From the NCBI RefSeq assembly GCF_000015445.1, contig NC_008783.1, forward strand, positions 1,363,001-1,427,000: a DNA stretch of 64,000 nt. Direction: 5' to 3'. The notes under the pieces are model-generated. The model saw nothing but the letters and a program-made list of their open reading frames with translations. It did not search any database and had not been told where the DNA came from. This document shows positions 39,694-52,700 of the stretch, piece by piece (the stretch's first letter is position 1; each line of letters begins with the position of its first letter). The stretch is from Bartonella bacilliformis KC583. GTDB taxonomy: Bacteria > Pseudomonadota > Alphaproteobacteria > Rhizobiales > Rhizobiaceae. The translations under genes and the position numbers were made by a program.

Positions 39694-41654
39694 TAGAATG
39701 CTTGCCCTATCCCCACATAAATCCCTATGCGAGGATCACCTTTCTCCCGCTTAAGAGGCCAGGCTACATCAAACCGTACAGGACCAAGACCTGTCATATA
39801 ACGTCCTCCGATACCCATTCCCCATTTGATTTTTTGTAAAAAACCAAAATTTGCTTTTTCCTCTACACGACCACCATCAACAAAACTGACAAGCCCTATA
39901 TCATCATTCAAAGAAAAACGTAATTCCGCTGAACCTTCAATAAGTGAACGCCCGCCAATAATACCATTTTCTGTTTTAATGCCAATATTATGATACGCGT
40001 AACCACGAACAGATCCACCCCCACCAGAGAAAAAAAGCACATCTGGAGGCAATAAAATCTTATTATTCCCGATGATTGTGCCAAGCTTTGCCCGCGTTGC
40101 AAAAACAAAACGATTTTTCGTGTCAAGTACCCAATAAGAACGACCTTCTACTGTCATTTTTGTCATAAAACTGCTCAAGTTCATTTCGTAAAAAGGATTA
40201 AGGATCACTTCACTATACAAACCTTTTGTTGCATTAAGCTTATTGTTACGGCTGTCATAAATTAAATCACTTTGTAACCCAATCACCGTGAAATTGCGGT
40301 TTCCAAGATGATTATCATGTAAATGGCCTCTAGTAATAACCATAGCAACCCGCCCTGATAAATTATCATTGATGACGTGTGTAAGACTCAATTTTCCTTT
40401 AATAGCTGTTGTGATATAACTATCTAAGACGTCCCGTTGCACTTTTAGTTCTGCCCCCAAATCTGTATCAGGGGTGATGATACCAGGCTTAATAAACGTT
40501 ACCTCCAAAAGATAATTGAAATTCTTTGGATGATAAGATTGCTCTTTGCGACGACCGATACTGTTTATTTTGGTTTCAATTTTAAAACGTTCTGCATGAC
40601 CAAAAAGATTGCTATGGGTCCAATAAATCTCACCCCCACTACCATCTAATGTTGAATAGCTACCACCCATGCCTAAACGTCTTAGCTTACGTTCTTCTAC
40701 AACGACTGTAAGCGGTAAATGACCATCAGAGTTAATTGTATCTGCTTCACGCACATCGATAGAACGAAAAACATCAAGCCGTGCGAGTCGCTTATTCGCT
40801 TTGGCCACAGCCTCAGAATCATATTGCTGCCCAGGCTTCAATCCTGTCATCCATACGACATACATTGGATCTATGTGTGGGTGTTTATTTACATCGCGCA
40901 CATTTATCGAACCGTAATAAGCTTTTTGCTTAGGATCAACTACAATTTGCGCATCAATTATACGCCTAGCATGATCCGCAACTATATCACGACTGATAAC
41001 ATCTGCTTTCGCATAACCTCGCTGGCGCCACCCTTCAATTGCCCACCTTTCTGCATTAAGAATAGTCTCTGATTTTGCCAAAGCTCCAACTTTATAGCCT
41101 AAATCCTCAACTGAAATCATTCCACCTGTTTTATACTTTGCAAGCGGAGAAGCCTTATTGATACGCACAGCATTAAAAACATATTGTGGACCCGCATCAA
41201 CCGTAATGACAATAGTCGATTTATCGGGTAATTCAGTCATGGGAGATACATCAGCAACTTCCAATCCATTGATCTTAATACTAATAACACCGCCATAACG
41301 CCCATCCGCATACAAAGCAGACAGAATTTCCCTATAATTTGAACGAGCTTTTGCCAACAAACCTGCAGAACTAGAAACAGATTTATCCTGATCCGCAACA
41401 AGAGAAGAAACAGTTTTTACTATTTTCACGCCCTCTAGTGGTGCACCTGGCGGCGCAACAACATCAACTTTATAGGATTTTTGTGCACCCTGAATGCCAT
41501 CTGAAGGAGCATTTGACTTTTTTTCACCAAATAAATGAATGCCAAAAATTTCAAATGCTGCAAGTGGCTGCGGAAAAGAAAAGACTAAACACAAGCCTAA
41601 ACACGCAGTGCGTAAGATTCCTGATTGCAACAAAACCTTTGCCTGACATATCAT
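39693..41654 (-). CDS. tamA: TamA, Omp85-family outer membrane protein
   Basis: Outer-membrane beta-barrel protein of 653 residues. Signal peptide at about 1-33 (GILRTACLGLCLVFSFPQPLAAFE), POTRA domains (about 90-330), and a 16-strand barrel of the Omp85 family (about 340-653) with FFSGGGGSVRGY, the conserved turn GGRSLIEGSAELRF and a terminal Phe (GIGQAF), a standard outer-membrane sorting signal. The first ATG of the frame is at 41654; the longer frame to 41711 begins with TTG. It precedes tamB with a one-base overlap, so the pair is one operon. The domain order excludes BamA, which has five POTRA repeats. Confidence 0.93.
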   Translation of the reverse strand: MICQAKVLLQSGILRTACLGLCLVFSFPQPLAAFEIFGIHLFGEKKSNAPSDGIQGAQKSYKVDVVAPPGAPLEGVKIVKTVSSLVADQDKSVSSSAGLLAKARSNYREILSALYADGRYGGVISIKINGLEVADVSPMTELPDKSTIVITVDAGPQYVFNAVRINKASPLAKYKTGGMISVEDLGYKVGALAKSETILNAERWAIEGWRQRGYAKADVISRDIVADHARRIIDAQIVVDPKQKAYYGSINVRDVNKHPHIDPMYVVWMTGLKPGQQYDSEAVAKANKRLARLDVFRSIDVREADTINSDGHLPLTVVVEERKLRRLGMGGSYSTLDGSGGEIYWTHSNLFGHAERFKIETKINSIGRRKEQSYHPKNFNYLLEVTFIKPGIITPDTDLGAELKVQRDVLDSYITTAIKGKLSLTHVINDNLSGRVAMVITRGHLHDNHLGNRNFTVIGLQSDLIYDSRNNKLNATKGLYSEVILNPFYEMNLSSFMTKMTVEGRSYWVLDTKNRFVFATRAKLGTIIGNNKILLPPDVLFFSGGGGSVRGYAYHNIGIKTENGIIGGRSLIEGSAELRFSLNDDIGLVSFVDGGRVEEKANFGFLQKIKWGMGIGGRYMTGLGPVRFDVAWPLKREKGDPRIGIYVGIGQAF

Positions 41655-42063
41655 CAAATCAGATACTCTTAAACAAATACTTAGTACTGTTTTCCTTAAA
41701 AATAACGCCAAAAGAGCAATACAAACATATCTATTTTGAGATTCTTACGCATTTTAATGGGAGTAAATAGCACTCTCACCTATAGTGTGTTTTCTACAGT
41801 GTTTTTTCTCTTATGCTAAAAATCTAACCCCTCGTTAAACAAAATAGTTGTCTTTTTCCCTTATAACATATTCATTGAATTAATCTAATATATTTTTTCG
41901 GCCGTATATATTATAGTTAAATTTATACAAATTATAACGGCACCATAAAAAGCGTATTTATTGCTTATACAGATCTTTTTATCAAAAAAATATATAGACA
42001 TTTCTTGATTTTTATAAGCAGATATGGTTGTTTCTTAAAATTATCAAGGGGGAAAATCAATTA
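41655..42063. other. Divergent promoter region between tamA and comM
   Basis: About 400 bp of AT-rich sequence that must hold the promoters of two divergent genes. Apart from the GGGGGAAAA site just before comM, I see no distinct motif or remnant. Confidence 0.5.
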
Positions 42064-43596
42064 ATGATTGCCTGTGTTACGACAGTTGCTTTTCGTGGTC
42101 TAGAGGCAATCCCTGTTGATGTGCAGGTCATGATTTCTTCCGGCAAAATAGGAATGGCTATTGTTGGGTTAGCGGATAAAGCCATCGCAGAAAGCCGTGA
42201 ACGTGTGCAAGCAGCTCTCTACGCTTGCGGACTTTCAATGCCAAACAAACGAGTTACCATTAATCTTGCTCCGGCTGATTTGCCCAAAGAAGGATCGCAT
42301 TATGATCTACCCATTGCTATCGGCTTAATGCTTGCTATGGGAGTTTTACCCTCTGAAATCGTAAAAAACTACCTCATTTTAGGGGAATTATCACTGGATG
42401 GATCTATTACTGCTGTCAATGGCGTTTTACCAACTGCAATGACAGCTTTATCACTTGATAAAGGTCTAATTTGTCCTCGCCAATGCGGACCCGAAGCTGC
42501 ATGGGTTAATGCAGATATGGACATCCTAGCACCCGATACTCTTCTTACAATAATTAATCATTTTAAAGGAATTCAAATTCAAAAACGGCCACAACCGCGA
42601 CAATACACAATCCAAACTGAACTACCAGACCTTTGCGAGATTAAAGGACAAAAAACCGCTAAACGTGCTTTAGAAGTTTGCGCAGCTGGGCGACATAACC
42701 TCCTGTTTGTAGGCCCTCCTGGAGCAGGAAAATCTATGTTAGCCCAATGTTTACCTTCTATTCTACCACCTCTTGATAGCCGTGAGCTTTTAGATGTCTC
42801 TTTAATTGCTTCTATTGCAGGGGAAACAGCCTATAATACCCTCTCACTCCACTGCCCTTTTCGTGCTCCACATCATTCTGCTTCTATGGCAGCAATGATT
42901 GGCGGTGGCCTTAAAGGACGACCAGGAGAAGTATCTCTCGCTCATAATGGCATTTTATTCCTTGATGAATTTCCTGAATTTGCTCCTCAAGTCCTCGATT
43001 CTCTTCGTCAACCCTTAGAGAGTGGAGAATGTATCATCGCCCGTGTTAATCATCATATTAGCTACCCCGCGCGTATCCAACTTATTGCTGCAATGAACCC
43101 ATGCCGATGCGGAATGGCAGGTGAAAAAGGTTATGTTTGTGCCAAAGGGACACGTTGCCAAACCGATTATCAGGCTCGTATTTCTGGTCCCCTGCTCGAT
43201 CGAATTGATTTGCGCATTGATGTCCCTGCTTTAACAGCAATGGATCTTATGCAGCCAGAACAATCCGAAAAAAGTTGTAATGTTGCAAAACGCGTCGCAC
43301 GAGCCCGTGCTATTCAAGCTAAACGGTTTGCCAAAATGGATCTTGCCCATATTCGCACCAATGGCGATTGTCCTGCAAAAATTATTGAACAGATTGCCAC
43401 CCCAGACCAAAATGCAGCTGTCTTACTAAGGGATGTTAGTGAAAAAATGCGCCTTTCTGCACGCGCTTATCATCGTATTCTCAAAGTTGCACGCACTATT
43501 GCCGATCTTGATGAAGCGCAGAAACTTTCTCGTCACCATCTCGCAGAAGCTATTTCTTATAGATTGGGCAATGAACGATTAGTAGCTCTCAATTAA
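42064..43596 (+). CDS. comM: YifB/ComM-family Mg-chelatase-like AAA+ ATPase
   Basis: AAA+ helicase-like protein of 510 residues; ComM drives branch migration during natural transformation, and homologues occur in many non-competent bacteria. N-terminal lon-protease-like S5 domain (about 1-160: VGLADKAIAESRERVQAAL, KRVTINLAPADLPKEGSHYDL), AAA core with Walker A VGPPGAGKSML, Walker B NGILFLDEFPEF, and the Cys-rich MNPCRCG segment, then a Mg_chelatase C-terminal domain (RAYHRILKVARTIADL). The ATG at 42064 follows GGGGGAAAA; the upstream frame has no family match. Confidence 0.92.
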   Translation: MIACVTTVAFRGLEAIPVDVQVMISSGKIGMAIVGLADKAIAESRERVQAALYACGLSMPNKRVTINLAPADLPKEGSHYDLPIAIGLMLAMGVLPSEIVKNYLILGELSLDGSITAVNGVLPTAMTALSLDKGLICPRQCGPEAAWVNADMDILAPDTLLTIINHFKGIQIQKRPQPRQYTIQTELPDLCEIKGQKTAKRALEVCAAGRHNLLFVGPPGAGKSMLAQCLPSILPPLDSRELLDVSLIASIAGETAYNTLSLHCPFRAPHHSASMAAMIGGGLKGRPGEVSLAHNGILFLDEFPEFAPQVLDSLRQPLESGECIIARVNHHISYPARIQLIAAMNPCRCGMAGEKGYVCAKGTRCQTDYQARISGPLLDRIDLRIDVPALTAMDLMQPEQSEKSCNVAKRVARARAIQAKRFAKMDLAHIRTNGDCPAKIIEQIATPDQNAAVLLRDVSEKMRLSARAYHRILKVARTIADLDEAQKLSRHHLAEAISYRLGNERLVALN

Positions 43597-46425
<2,829 letters not shown>

Positions 46426-46542
46426 GTGTGCTCTTTATTTTAAGCTGTATCAACCATCGTGGTTGTTGAAATTATTTTCTCGTATTTGGCGTTTTCTCTA
46501 TCCTGCATCTACGATAAAAGAAAAATAAAAAGGATCACACAC

Positions 46543-47325
46543 ATGACAGCTGAAACAAAACGTGTAGGAGCTACAGGTGGCATGGAAAATTCTTTTGGCT
46601 TCACACAGATTGATGAAGCACAAAAGCAATCTATGGTTGATGGTGTATTTCATTCTGTTGCTGAAAATTATGACAGAATGAATGACATCTTATCTCTTGG
46701 ACTACACCGTATTTGGAAAAATTCCATGATTACATGGTTAGCTCCACCAGCGATATCTGGCTGGAAAGTAATCGATGTCGCCGGGGGCACTGGTGATATC
46801 GCGTTTCGAATCCTCAACGCCTCACGCAAAAAAGCTCATGCCACAGTACTTGATATTAATCATTCGATGCTTAACGTCGGCAAAAAACGTGCACAGATAA
46901 ATGGTCTTGCCCCTTTTATTGACTTTGTTGAAGCCAATGCAGAACAACTCCCTTTTTCAGATCAAAGCTTCGATGCCTATACGATTGCCTTTGGAATTCG
47001 CAACGTACCACATATTGATAAAGCTCTCTCTGAAGCTTTTCGTGTTTTAAAACCAGGAGGACGTTTTTTATGTTTAGAATTTTCAAACGTTGAAATGCCT
47101 CTCCTTGATAAACTTTATGACCTTTGGTCTTTTCATGCTATTCCTAAACTTGGTCAGCTGATTGCAGGAAATAGTGATGCTTATCGCTATTTGGTTGAAT
47201 CCATTCGTATGTTTCCTAAACAAGATGATTTTGCATGTATGATCAATCGCGCAGGTTTCTCACGGGTATCTTATCGCAATTTCACGGGCGCCATCGCAGC
47301 GCTGCATTCAGGCTGGAAAATCTAA
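46543..47325 (+). CDS. ubiE: Ubiquinone/menaquinone C-methyltransferase UbiE
   Basis: SAM-dependent C-methyltransferase of ubiquinone synthesis, 260 residues. SAM-binding glycine motif [15 protein letters not shown] (about 88-102), [17 protein letters not shown] near residue 45, and [34 protein letters not shown]. The ATG at 46543 follows AAAAAGGATC; the longer upstream frame does not match the family. ubiB starts three bases after its stop, so ubiE-ubiB (and probably coaBC) are co-transcribed. In relatives mutM lies beside this cluster; it is not seen here. Confidence 0.96.
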   Translation: MTAETKRVGATGGMENSFGFTQIDEAQKQSMVDGVFHSVAENYDRMNDILSLGLHRIWKNSMITWLAPPAISGWKVIDVAGGTGDIAFRILNASRKKAHATVLDINHSMLNVGKKRAQINGLAPFIDFVEANAEQLPFSDQSFDAYTIAFGIRNVPHIDKALSEAFRVLKPGGRFLCLEFSNVEMPLLDKLYDLWSFHAIPKLGQLIAGNSDAYRYLVESIRMFPKQDDFACMINRAGFSRVSYRNFTGAIAALHSGWKI

Positions 47326-47328
47326 GCA

Positions 47329-48918
47329 ATGGCACGAATTTCCACTTATTTCCAAATTATACGTGCAGGATGGGTTTTAACACGTGAAGGAGTTATAAGT
47401 GCTCTCCCCAATGATGGCCTGCAAGGCTTTCCAGCTTTCTGTCATCGTATAGCCAGTATTTTAGCGCGAAGCAAAACAAAAAAGAAGCGCCGAGCTGAAA
47501 ATATCTCATATGCCATAAATAAACTTGGTCCCTCTTATATCAAATTATGTCAATTTCTTGCGACCCGCCCTGATATTGTTGGACGCGATATTGCAACAGA
47601 ATTGTCACAACTCCAGGATCGTGTTCAAACATTTCCTTGCACTGCAGCCATTTCCCAAATTGAAAATTCACTTGGCCGCTCTATCAGTGATTTATTCCTA
47701 AATTTTCATCCACCTATTGCGGCTGCTTCTATTGCTCAAGTCCATCCAGCTGAATATTATGACGAAATGGGGAATAAAAAAAAATGTGCTGTTAAAGTTA
47801 TTCGCCCCAATATCAGAACACGTTTTGCTAAAGACCTTAAAGGCTTTTATCTTATTGCTCATTTACAGGAACGTTACATACCTGCTTCCCGGCGCCTACG
47901 CCCTATTCGTGTCGTTGACACGTTAGCACAAACCACACACATGGAAATGGATTTACGCTTAGAGGCAGCAGCCATATCAGAAATGGCTGAAAATACTCAA
48001 AATGACGTGGGTTTTCGAGTTCCTGCTATTAATTGGGAACGAACAGGGCGTAATGTTTTAACAATGGAATGGATTGATGGCATAAAAATATCTGACATTT
48101 CAGCACTCAAAAAAGCTGGTTTTGATTTGAAAGCCTTAGCAGCTACACTCATTCAATCTTTTCTCCGTCATACCTTACGTGATGGTTTTTTTCACGCTGA
48201 TATGCATCCTGGTAATTTGTTTGTGGATCAACAGGGATGTATTGTTGCTGTTGATTTAGGAATTACAGGACGACTTGGTAAAAAAGAAAAATATTTTCTT
48301 GCTGAAATTCTTTATGGTTTTATCACGCGCGACTATTATCGTGTAGCACAAGCACATTTTGCAGCAGGCTATGTACCAGCGCATCATAATATTGAGAGCT
48401 TTGCTCAAGCTAACCGAGCGATTGGTGAACCCATTCATGGACAATCAGCACAAAGCATTTCCATGGCCAAATTGCTCACACTCTTATTTGAAGTTACTGA
48501 ATTATTTGACATGCAAACAAGACCTGAATTGTTGTTGCTACAAAAGACTATGGTTGTTGTTGAAGGGGTTGCCCGCACGTTGGATCCAAATTTTAATATG
48601 TGGAAAGCTTCTGAACCTGTTGTCAAAGAGTGGATTAGCAAAAATTTAGGGCCTGTAGGACTTGTAAAAGATTTAAATGAAGGAGCACAAGCACTGCTTT
48701 CATTAGTACGTCAAACGCCGCAATTGGTACAAAATTTTGAGCGTATAGAAGAAGGCTTAAGCCAAATGACAAAAACAGGACTTTATCTTTCCCCTCTCAC
48801 TCTCAAACAGCTTGCTTTTGAACAAAAACACATTAATCGTCATAGTCGCTATAGTCTATTCATCATTGCTCTTTGTTGTATTCTTTCGACCTTTTTGCTT
48901 TTTTTTCATTTTGCCTAA
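47329..48918 (+). CDS. ubiB: UbiB-family atypical kinase/ATPase, ubiquinone biosynthesis accessory protein
   Basis: Protein-kinase-like ATPase of 529 residues that supports assembly of the ubiquinone-synthesis complex at the membrane. The N-terminal family block is KLGPSYIKLCQFLATRPD: the normally invariant KxGQ motif reads Lys72-Leu-Cys74-Gln. Further: Ala-rich loop AAASIAQVH, invariant Lys in CAVKVIRP, FHADMHPGN catalytic loop, VDLGITGRL metal-binding loop, and a C-terminal hydrophobic helix pair (about 505-527). It follows ubiE closely. The Gly-to-Cys change in KxGQ is the one oddity; everything else is intact, so the protein is probably functional. Confidence 0.92.
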   Translation: MARISTYFQIIRAGWVLTREGVISALPNDGLQGFPAFCHRIASILARSKTKKKRRAENISYAINKLGPSYIKLCQFLATRPDIVGRDIATELSQLQDRVQTFPCTAAISQIENSLGRSISDLFLNFHPPIAAASIAQVHPAEYYDEMGNKKKCAVKVIRPNIRTRFAKDLKGFYLIAHLQERYIPASRRLRPIRVVDTLAQTTHMEMDLRLEAAAISEMAENTQNDVGFRVPAINWERTGRNVLTMEWIDGIKISDISALKKAGFDLKALAATLIQSFLRHTLRDGFFHADMHPGNLFVDQQGCIVAVDLGITGRLGKKEKYFLAEILYGFITRDYYRVAQAHFAAGYVPAHHNIESFAQANRAIGEPIHGQSAQSISMAKLLTLLFEVTELFDMQTRPELLLLQKTMVVVEGVARTLDPNFNMWKASEPVVKEWISKNLGPVGLVKDLNEGAQALLSLVRQTPQLVQNFERIEEGLSQMTKTGLYLSPLTLKQLAFEQKHINRHSRYSLFIIALCCILSTFLLFFHFA

Positions 48919-49071
48919 CCTGCTTAACATGCTAAAAAAATGTAGCATATGAAATCGTTGAAATTATTTTATTTCTTAGATGCATTTTATGTTTAGTATG
49001 ACCATTCGCAGTCTTTGCATCTAAAGCCAGAGAATTTTTATATGTATGCACGCTGCGAAAAAGGGATTTCT

Positions 49072-50391
49072 ATGTCTATGAAAGAAGAAACGCATTACCT
49101 GCTCAGTAACACCAAAGGATCATCCATATCAACAAATCAAGAAAGTATTGCAGAGATGCGATCACTGCAATCAAAATCGATTCTTCTTATTATCGGTGGT
49201 GGTATTGCATCCTATAAAGCTCTTGATTTGATCCGTCGTTTACAGGAACATGGAGCGCACTTGAATGTTATTATGACACAAGCAGCGCAAAAATTTATTA
49301 CCCCTTTAGCTGTTGAAACCTTGAGCCATGGTAATGTGTATTGTGATTTATTTTCATCTGAAAAAGAATTCGACATTAGCCATATTCGATTAGCACGTCA
49401 CGCTGATTTAATTATTTTAGCACCAGCAACTGCCAATCGTATTGCAAAAATAGCCAACGGCATAGCAGATGACTTAGCCAATTGTATTCTTTTGGCAGCA
49501 CGCTGCCCGCTTTTAATTGCACCAGCTATGAATCCCGCTATGTGGACACATCCCGCAACCCTGCGCAACATTGCCAGATTGCAAGCAGATGGAGTGCATA
49601 TGGTGGGACCAGAAAACGGTGAAATGGCCGAACGCGATGAAAGTGGTTATGGGCGAATGAGTGAACCCTTAGCTATTGTAGCCTCAGCACAAATTCTTTT
49701 ATGTGTGAAAAAAAAACCTCTTGTCAACCGTCATTTTATTGTGACTTCTGGCCCTACCCATGAACACATCGATCCGGTACGTTATCTTGCCAATCGCTCA
49801 TCAGGCAAACAAGGCCATGCCATTGCAGAAGCCTTGGCTCACTTAGGTGCTACAGTAACACTTATTTGCGGCCCTGTTAATCTTCCTGATCCTCAGGGAG
49901 TAAAAACTATTCACGTTGAAACAGCCTTGCAAATGTTACAGGCTGTTCAAGCAGCTTTGCCTGCTGATGGTGCTATTTTTGCTGCCGCTGTGTGTGACTG
50001 GCGAAGCCAAACGCACTCTTTAAAAAAGATCAAAAAGAAAGCGAATACAACACCACCATCCTTACATATGGTCGAAAATCCTGATATTTTGGCAACGATC
50101 GGCCACGCCCTCAACCGCCCTCCACTCGTAATTGGTTTTGCAGCTGAAACATGTGATATCGTCATCAATGCGAAGGAAAAATGTATCCAGAAAAAAGCAG
50201 ATTTTATTCTTGCTAATGACATTTCTCTCCATGCTGATGGTACAAGCGTTATGGGTTCTGATACAAATACAATATGTCTCATCAGCAAAGACAATATTGA
50301 ACAATGGCCACGCATGAGTAAACAACAAGTAGCCCAAAAATTGACTGACATTATCATATCATTTTTTGACTCTTCTGCTTTCGCTGATTAA
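49072..50391 (+). CDS. coaBC: Bifunctional CoaBC: phosphopantothenoylcysteine decarboxylase/synthetase
   Basis: Two steps of coenzyme A synthesis in one protein of about 439 residues. The flavoprotein CoaC domain (about 30-205) begins KSILLIIGGGIASYKAL and includes APATANRIAKIANGIADD and PAMNPAMWTHPAT. The CoaB domain (about 215-435) begins with VTSGPTHEHIDPVRYLANRSSGKQG. I chose the ATG at 49072, which has AAGGGA six bases before; it gives about 28 residues before the conserved core. The next in-frame Met (49156) just before the core is a real alternative. The dUTPase gene dut often follows in relatives; here a 394-bp spacer does. Confidence 0.92.
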   Translation: MSMKEETHYLLSNTKGSSISTNQESIAEMRSLQSKSILLIIGGGIASYKALDLIRRLQEHGAHLNVIMTQAAQKFITPLAVETLSHGNVYCDLFSSEKEFDISHIRLARHADLIILAPATANRIAKIANGIADDLANCILLAARCPLLIAPAMNPAMWTHPATLRNIARLQADGVHMVGPENGEMAERDESGYGRMSEPLAIVASAQILLCVKKKPLVNRHFIVTSGPTHEHIDPVRYLANRSSGKQGHAIAEALAHLGATVTLICGPVNLPDPQGVKTIHVETALQMLQAVQAALPADGAIFAAAVCDWRSQTHSLKKIKKKANTTPPSLHMVENPDILATIGHALNRPPLVIGFAAETCDIVINAKEKCIQKKADFILANDISLHADGTSVMGSDTNTICLISKDNIEQWPRMSKQQVAQKLTDIIISFFDSSAFAD

Positions 50392-50785
50392 GAAAAACAG
50401 AACTTTTTTTGTTTTAAATGAAAACAAATAATCTTCAGAAATTTGATGCAGCCCAAATAAACACATCTTACATACCGCCTAAAAGGACTTTCCATAAAAA
50501 TTAGGAAATTTCTTCTCATTTTAAAAGAATTATCGATTATTCCTGAATTATATTCAATGACGAAATTGGCCATCTTCTTGGTGATCGCAAGTCCAAAATC
50601 ACTCTCATGCGTCGCAACCATAGAGGGGTAAAAATTACACTCAATATAAACTTTAAAATTATTTTGCATTTTTAATTATGTCAAATTTAAGCTAATTCAT
50701 ATAATTAACAAAATAATTAAAAATTATATGAAATCTTCCATAATCCATCTCTTGTTTTTTAATCTTTTCTTCTTATTTACCATTT
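50392..50785. other. Spacer after coaBC with a possible minus-strand coding remnant
   Basis: About 390 bp without an intact gene. A minus-strand open stretch (50388-50669) includes DFGLAITKKMA, which faintly recalls the G-box of a histidine kinase ATPase domain, but the rest does not fit and I make no assignment. Confidence 0.35.
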
Positions 50786-51505
50786 ATGATTTTTTCTGCC
50801 GCCCACCGTGCCTTACAGCGCCTTTTTACTAGGCAATATCGTTCTATCCTCTTGAAAGTTTTAGGACTTACTTGTGCTTCTCTTATAGCCCTATTGCTAT
50901 CGGTATATGAATTTTTTATAGCTTATTTCTGGCCTTGGACTGTCCATTTTTTTCCTGATTTTCCGGATTTAGCAGGATGGCTAGGACTAAGTGTGCTTAT
51001 CATTTTTAACGTCGGCCTCGTTTTCCTTATGGCCTTTTTGATTGCTCCTATCACAGCTATGATAGGGAGTTTTTTTATTGATGATGCAGCTGAAATTATT
51101 GAAAAAGAAGATTATCCAAATGAACCCATAGGGCAAGCTATGTCCTTTAGCTGTTCTCTTGTTCTTTCACTAAAATTTGTTCTTTTAAGCCTTTTAGGAA
51201 ATGGAATCGCTCTTATCTTGTTTTTCGTACCAGGTATCAATTTGATCGCTTTTTATGTTATTAATGGCTATCTATTTGGTCGTGAATATTTTTTATTTGC
51301 TGCTTATCGTTTCCAATCCGAAAAAGAAGCTTATACCTTGCTACGCACCCACTGGATAACAGTATTTGGTGGAGGTTTGTTAATAGCGTTTTTTGTTTCT
51401 ATTCCCATTTTAAATTTAGCAACACCGCTTTTCGCAGCCGCCTTCATGACATATCTACACAAAATGCTCTTCTGTTATATCCCCGTGCCCGTTTCATCGA
51501 AATAA
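50786..51505 (+). CDS. EI24/CysZ-like integral membrane protein
   Basis: Membrane protein of 239 residues with about five hydrophobic segments (around 28-50, 65-95, 125-165, 200-235). The layout and segments such as FVPGINLIAFYVINGYLFGREYF and FLIAPITAMIGSFFIDDAAEIIE match the EI24 family, which includes the sulfate permease CysZ. Sulfate transport is possible but not shown; many alphaproteobacterial members are annotated only as family proteins. It stands alone between coaBC and accD. The start MIFSAAHRALQRLF has no strong ribosome-binding site. Confidence 0.8.
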   Translation: MIFSAAHRALQRLFTRQYRSILLKVLGLTCASLIALLLSVYEFFIAYFWPWTVHFFPDFPDLAGWLGLSVLIIFNVGLVFLMAFLIAPITAMIGSFFIDDAAEIIEKEDYPNEPIGQAMSFSCSLVLSLKFVLLSLLGNGIALILFFVPGINLIAFYVINGYLFGREYFLFAAYRFQSEKEAYTLLRTHWITVFGGGLLIAFFVSIPILNLATPLFAAAFMTYLHKMLFCYIPVPVSSK

Positions 51506-51594
51506 TGGCTATCGGATAGATCAATTTAGAAGTATTTTCTTAAAAAATTCTCTCAACTTTAATGCAGTTTCGCAACACTAGAAATATTTGTTAA

Positions 51595-51705
51595 AAAGTT
51601 GCAATAGGCGATTTGAATTATGTTGAAGCCATTGATACTGCAATTAAAGCTGTACATATTTTGATAAAAGAATTAAATAAAGCATCCATACAGCTAGTAA
51701 AATGA
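51595..51705 (+). pseudogene. Short unassigned coding remnant upstream of accD
   Basis: An open stretch of 36 codons with no start codon reads KVAIGDLNYVEAIDTA and ends ASIQLVK before a TGA. Its amino-acid composition looks protein-like, unlike the flanking AT-rich DNA. I cannot name the parent gene; in some relatives trp genes precede accD, but I see no match to them. Confidence 0.25.
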
Positions 51706-51776
51706 ACCCAACCGTTCAGTCTTACATTCCTTTAAACCACACACAAAATGTAAAATTTTAAGGAGAGACTACAAAA

Positions 51777-52697
51777 ATGAACTGGATTACAAATTACGTT
51801 CGTCCTAAAATTAATTCCATATTAGGTCGTCGTGAAATTCCAGAAAATTTGTGGATCAAAGATCCTACCAGTGGTGAAATGGTCTTTCATAAAGATCTAG
51901 AAGCTAATCAATATGTGATTCCTGCTTCTGGTCATCATATGCATATTAGCGCCAAAAACCGTCTCATGCATTTTTTTGATGATGGTGTATATACACCAAT
52001 TGAAAATCCAAAAGTGGTAACGGACCCATTAAAATTCCGTGATGCAAAACGCTATATTGACCGATTAAAAGAATATCGGGCCAAGCTCGGTGTTGATGAT
52101 AATATTTTAAGTGCACGAGGCACCATTGAAGGTTTACCAATCATTGCTACCGTTCAAGATTTTGCCTTTATGGGTGGGTCACTTGGTATGGCATCAGGAG
52201 AAGCTATTATCGAAGCTTTTCATACTGCCATTGCAGACAAATGCCCTTTAGTTCTTTTTGCCGCTTCAGGGGGAGCTCGAATGCAAGAAGGAACATTATC
52301 CCTTATGCAAATGCCTCGTACGACAGTAGCAATTGAAATGATGAAAGAAGCAAGGCTTCCTTATATTGTGGTGCTTACTAATCCTACAACCGGCGGTGTA
52401 ACCGCCTCATATGCTATGCTTGGTGATGTTCACATTGCTGAACCTGGCGCCATGATTGGTTTTGCAGGTCCACGTGTTATTCAACAAACGATTCGAGAAA
52501 CTTTGCCAGAGGGTTTTCAAAGCAGTGAATATCTCCTTGAGCACGGCATGGTTGATATGGTCGTGTCGCGTTTGGATATGAAAGCTACAATTGCAAAGAT
52601 TTTACGCCTGATGATGAAATTTCCGGCAGCGCCCGAACCTTCTCATGCATTCTCCAAAGACTCTCAAACACAGATTTCTAAAACAAAAGCCGCTTAA
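51777..52697 (+). CDS. accD: Acetyl-CoA carboxylase carboxyltransferase subunit beta
   Basis: Beta subunit of the carboxyltransferase that makes malonyl-CoA for fatty acid synthesis; 306 residues, partner of AccA. The crotonase-like core shows [33 protein letters not shown] and [16 protein letters not shown] with [11 protein letters not shown]. The N-terminal zinc ribbon of E. coli AccD (four Cys) is absent: the segment [12 protein letters not shown] has Asp29 where I would expect the last Cys kept in related alphaproteobacteria, so no zinc site is possible. The ATG follows AAGGAGAG. folC begins three bases after its stop. Confidence 0.95.
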   Translation: MNWITNYVRPKINSILGRREIPENLWIKDPTSGEMVFHKDLEANQYVIPASGHHMHISAKNRLMHFFDDGVYTPIENPKVVTDPLKFRDAKRYIDRLKEYRAKLGVDDNILSARGTIEGLPIIATVQDFAFMGGSLGMASGEAIIEAFHTAIADKCPLVLFAASGGARMQEGTLSLMQMPRTTVAIEMMKEARLPYIVVLTNPTTGGVTASYAMLGDVHIAEPGAMIGFAGPRVIQQTIRETLPEGFQSSEYLLEHGMVDMVVSRLDMKATIAKILRLMMKFPAAPEPSHAFSKDSQTQISKTKAA

Positions 52698-52700
52698 ATT

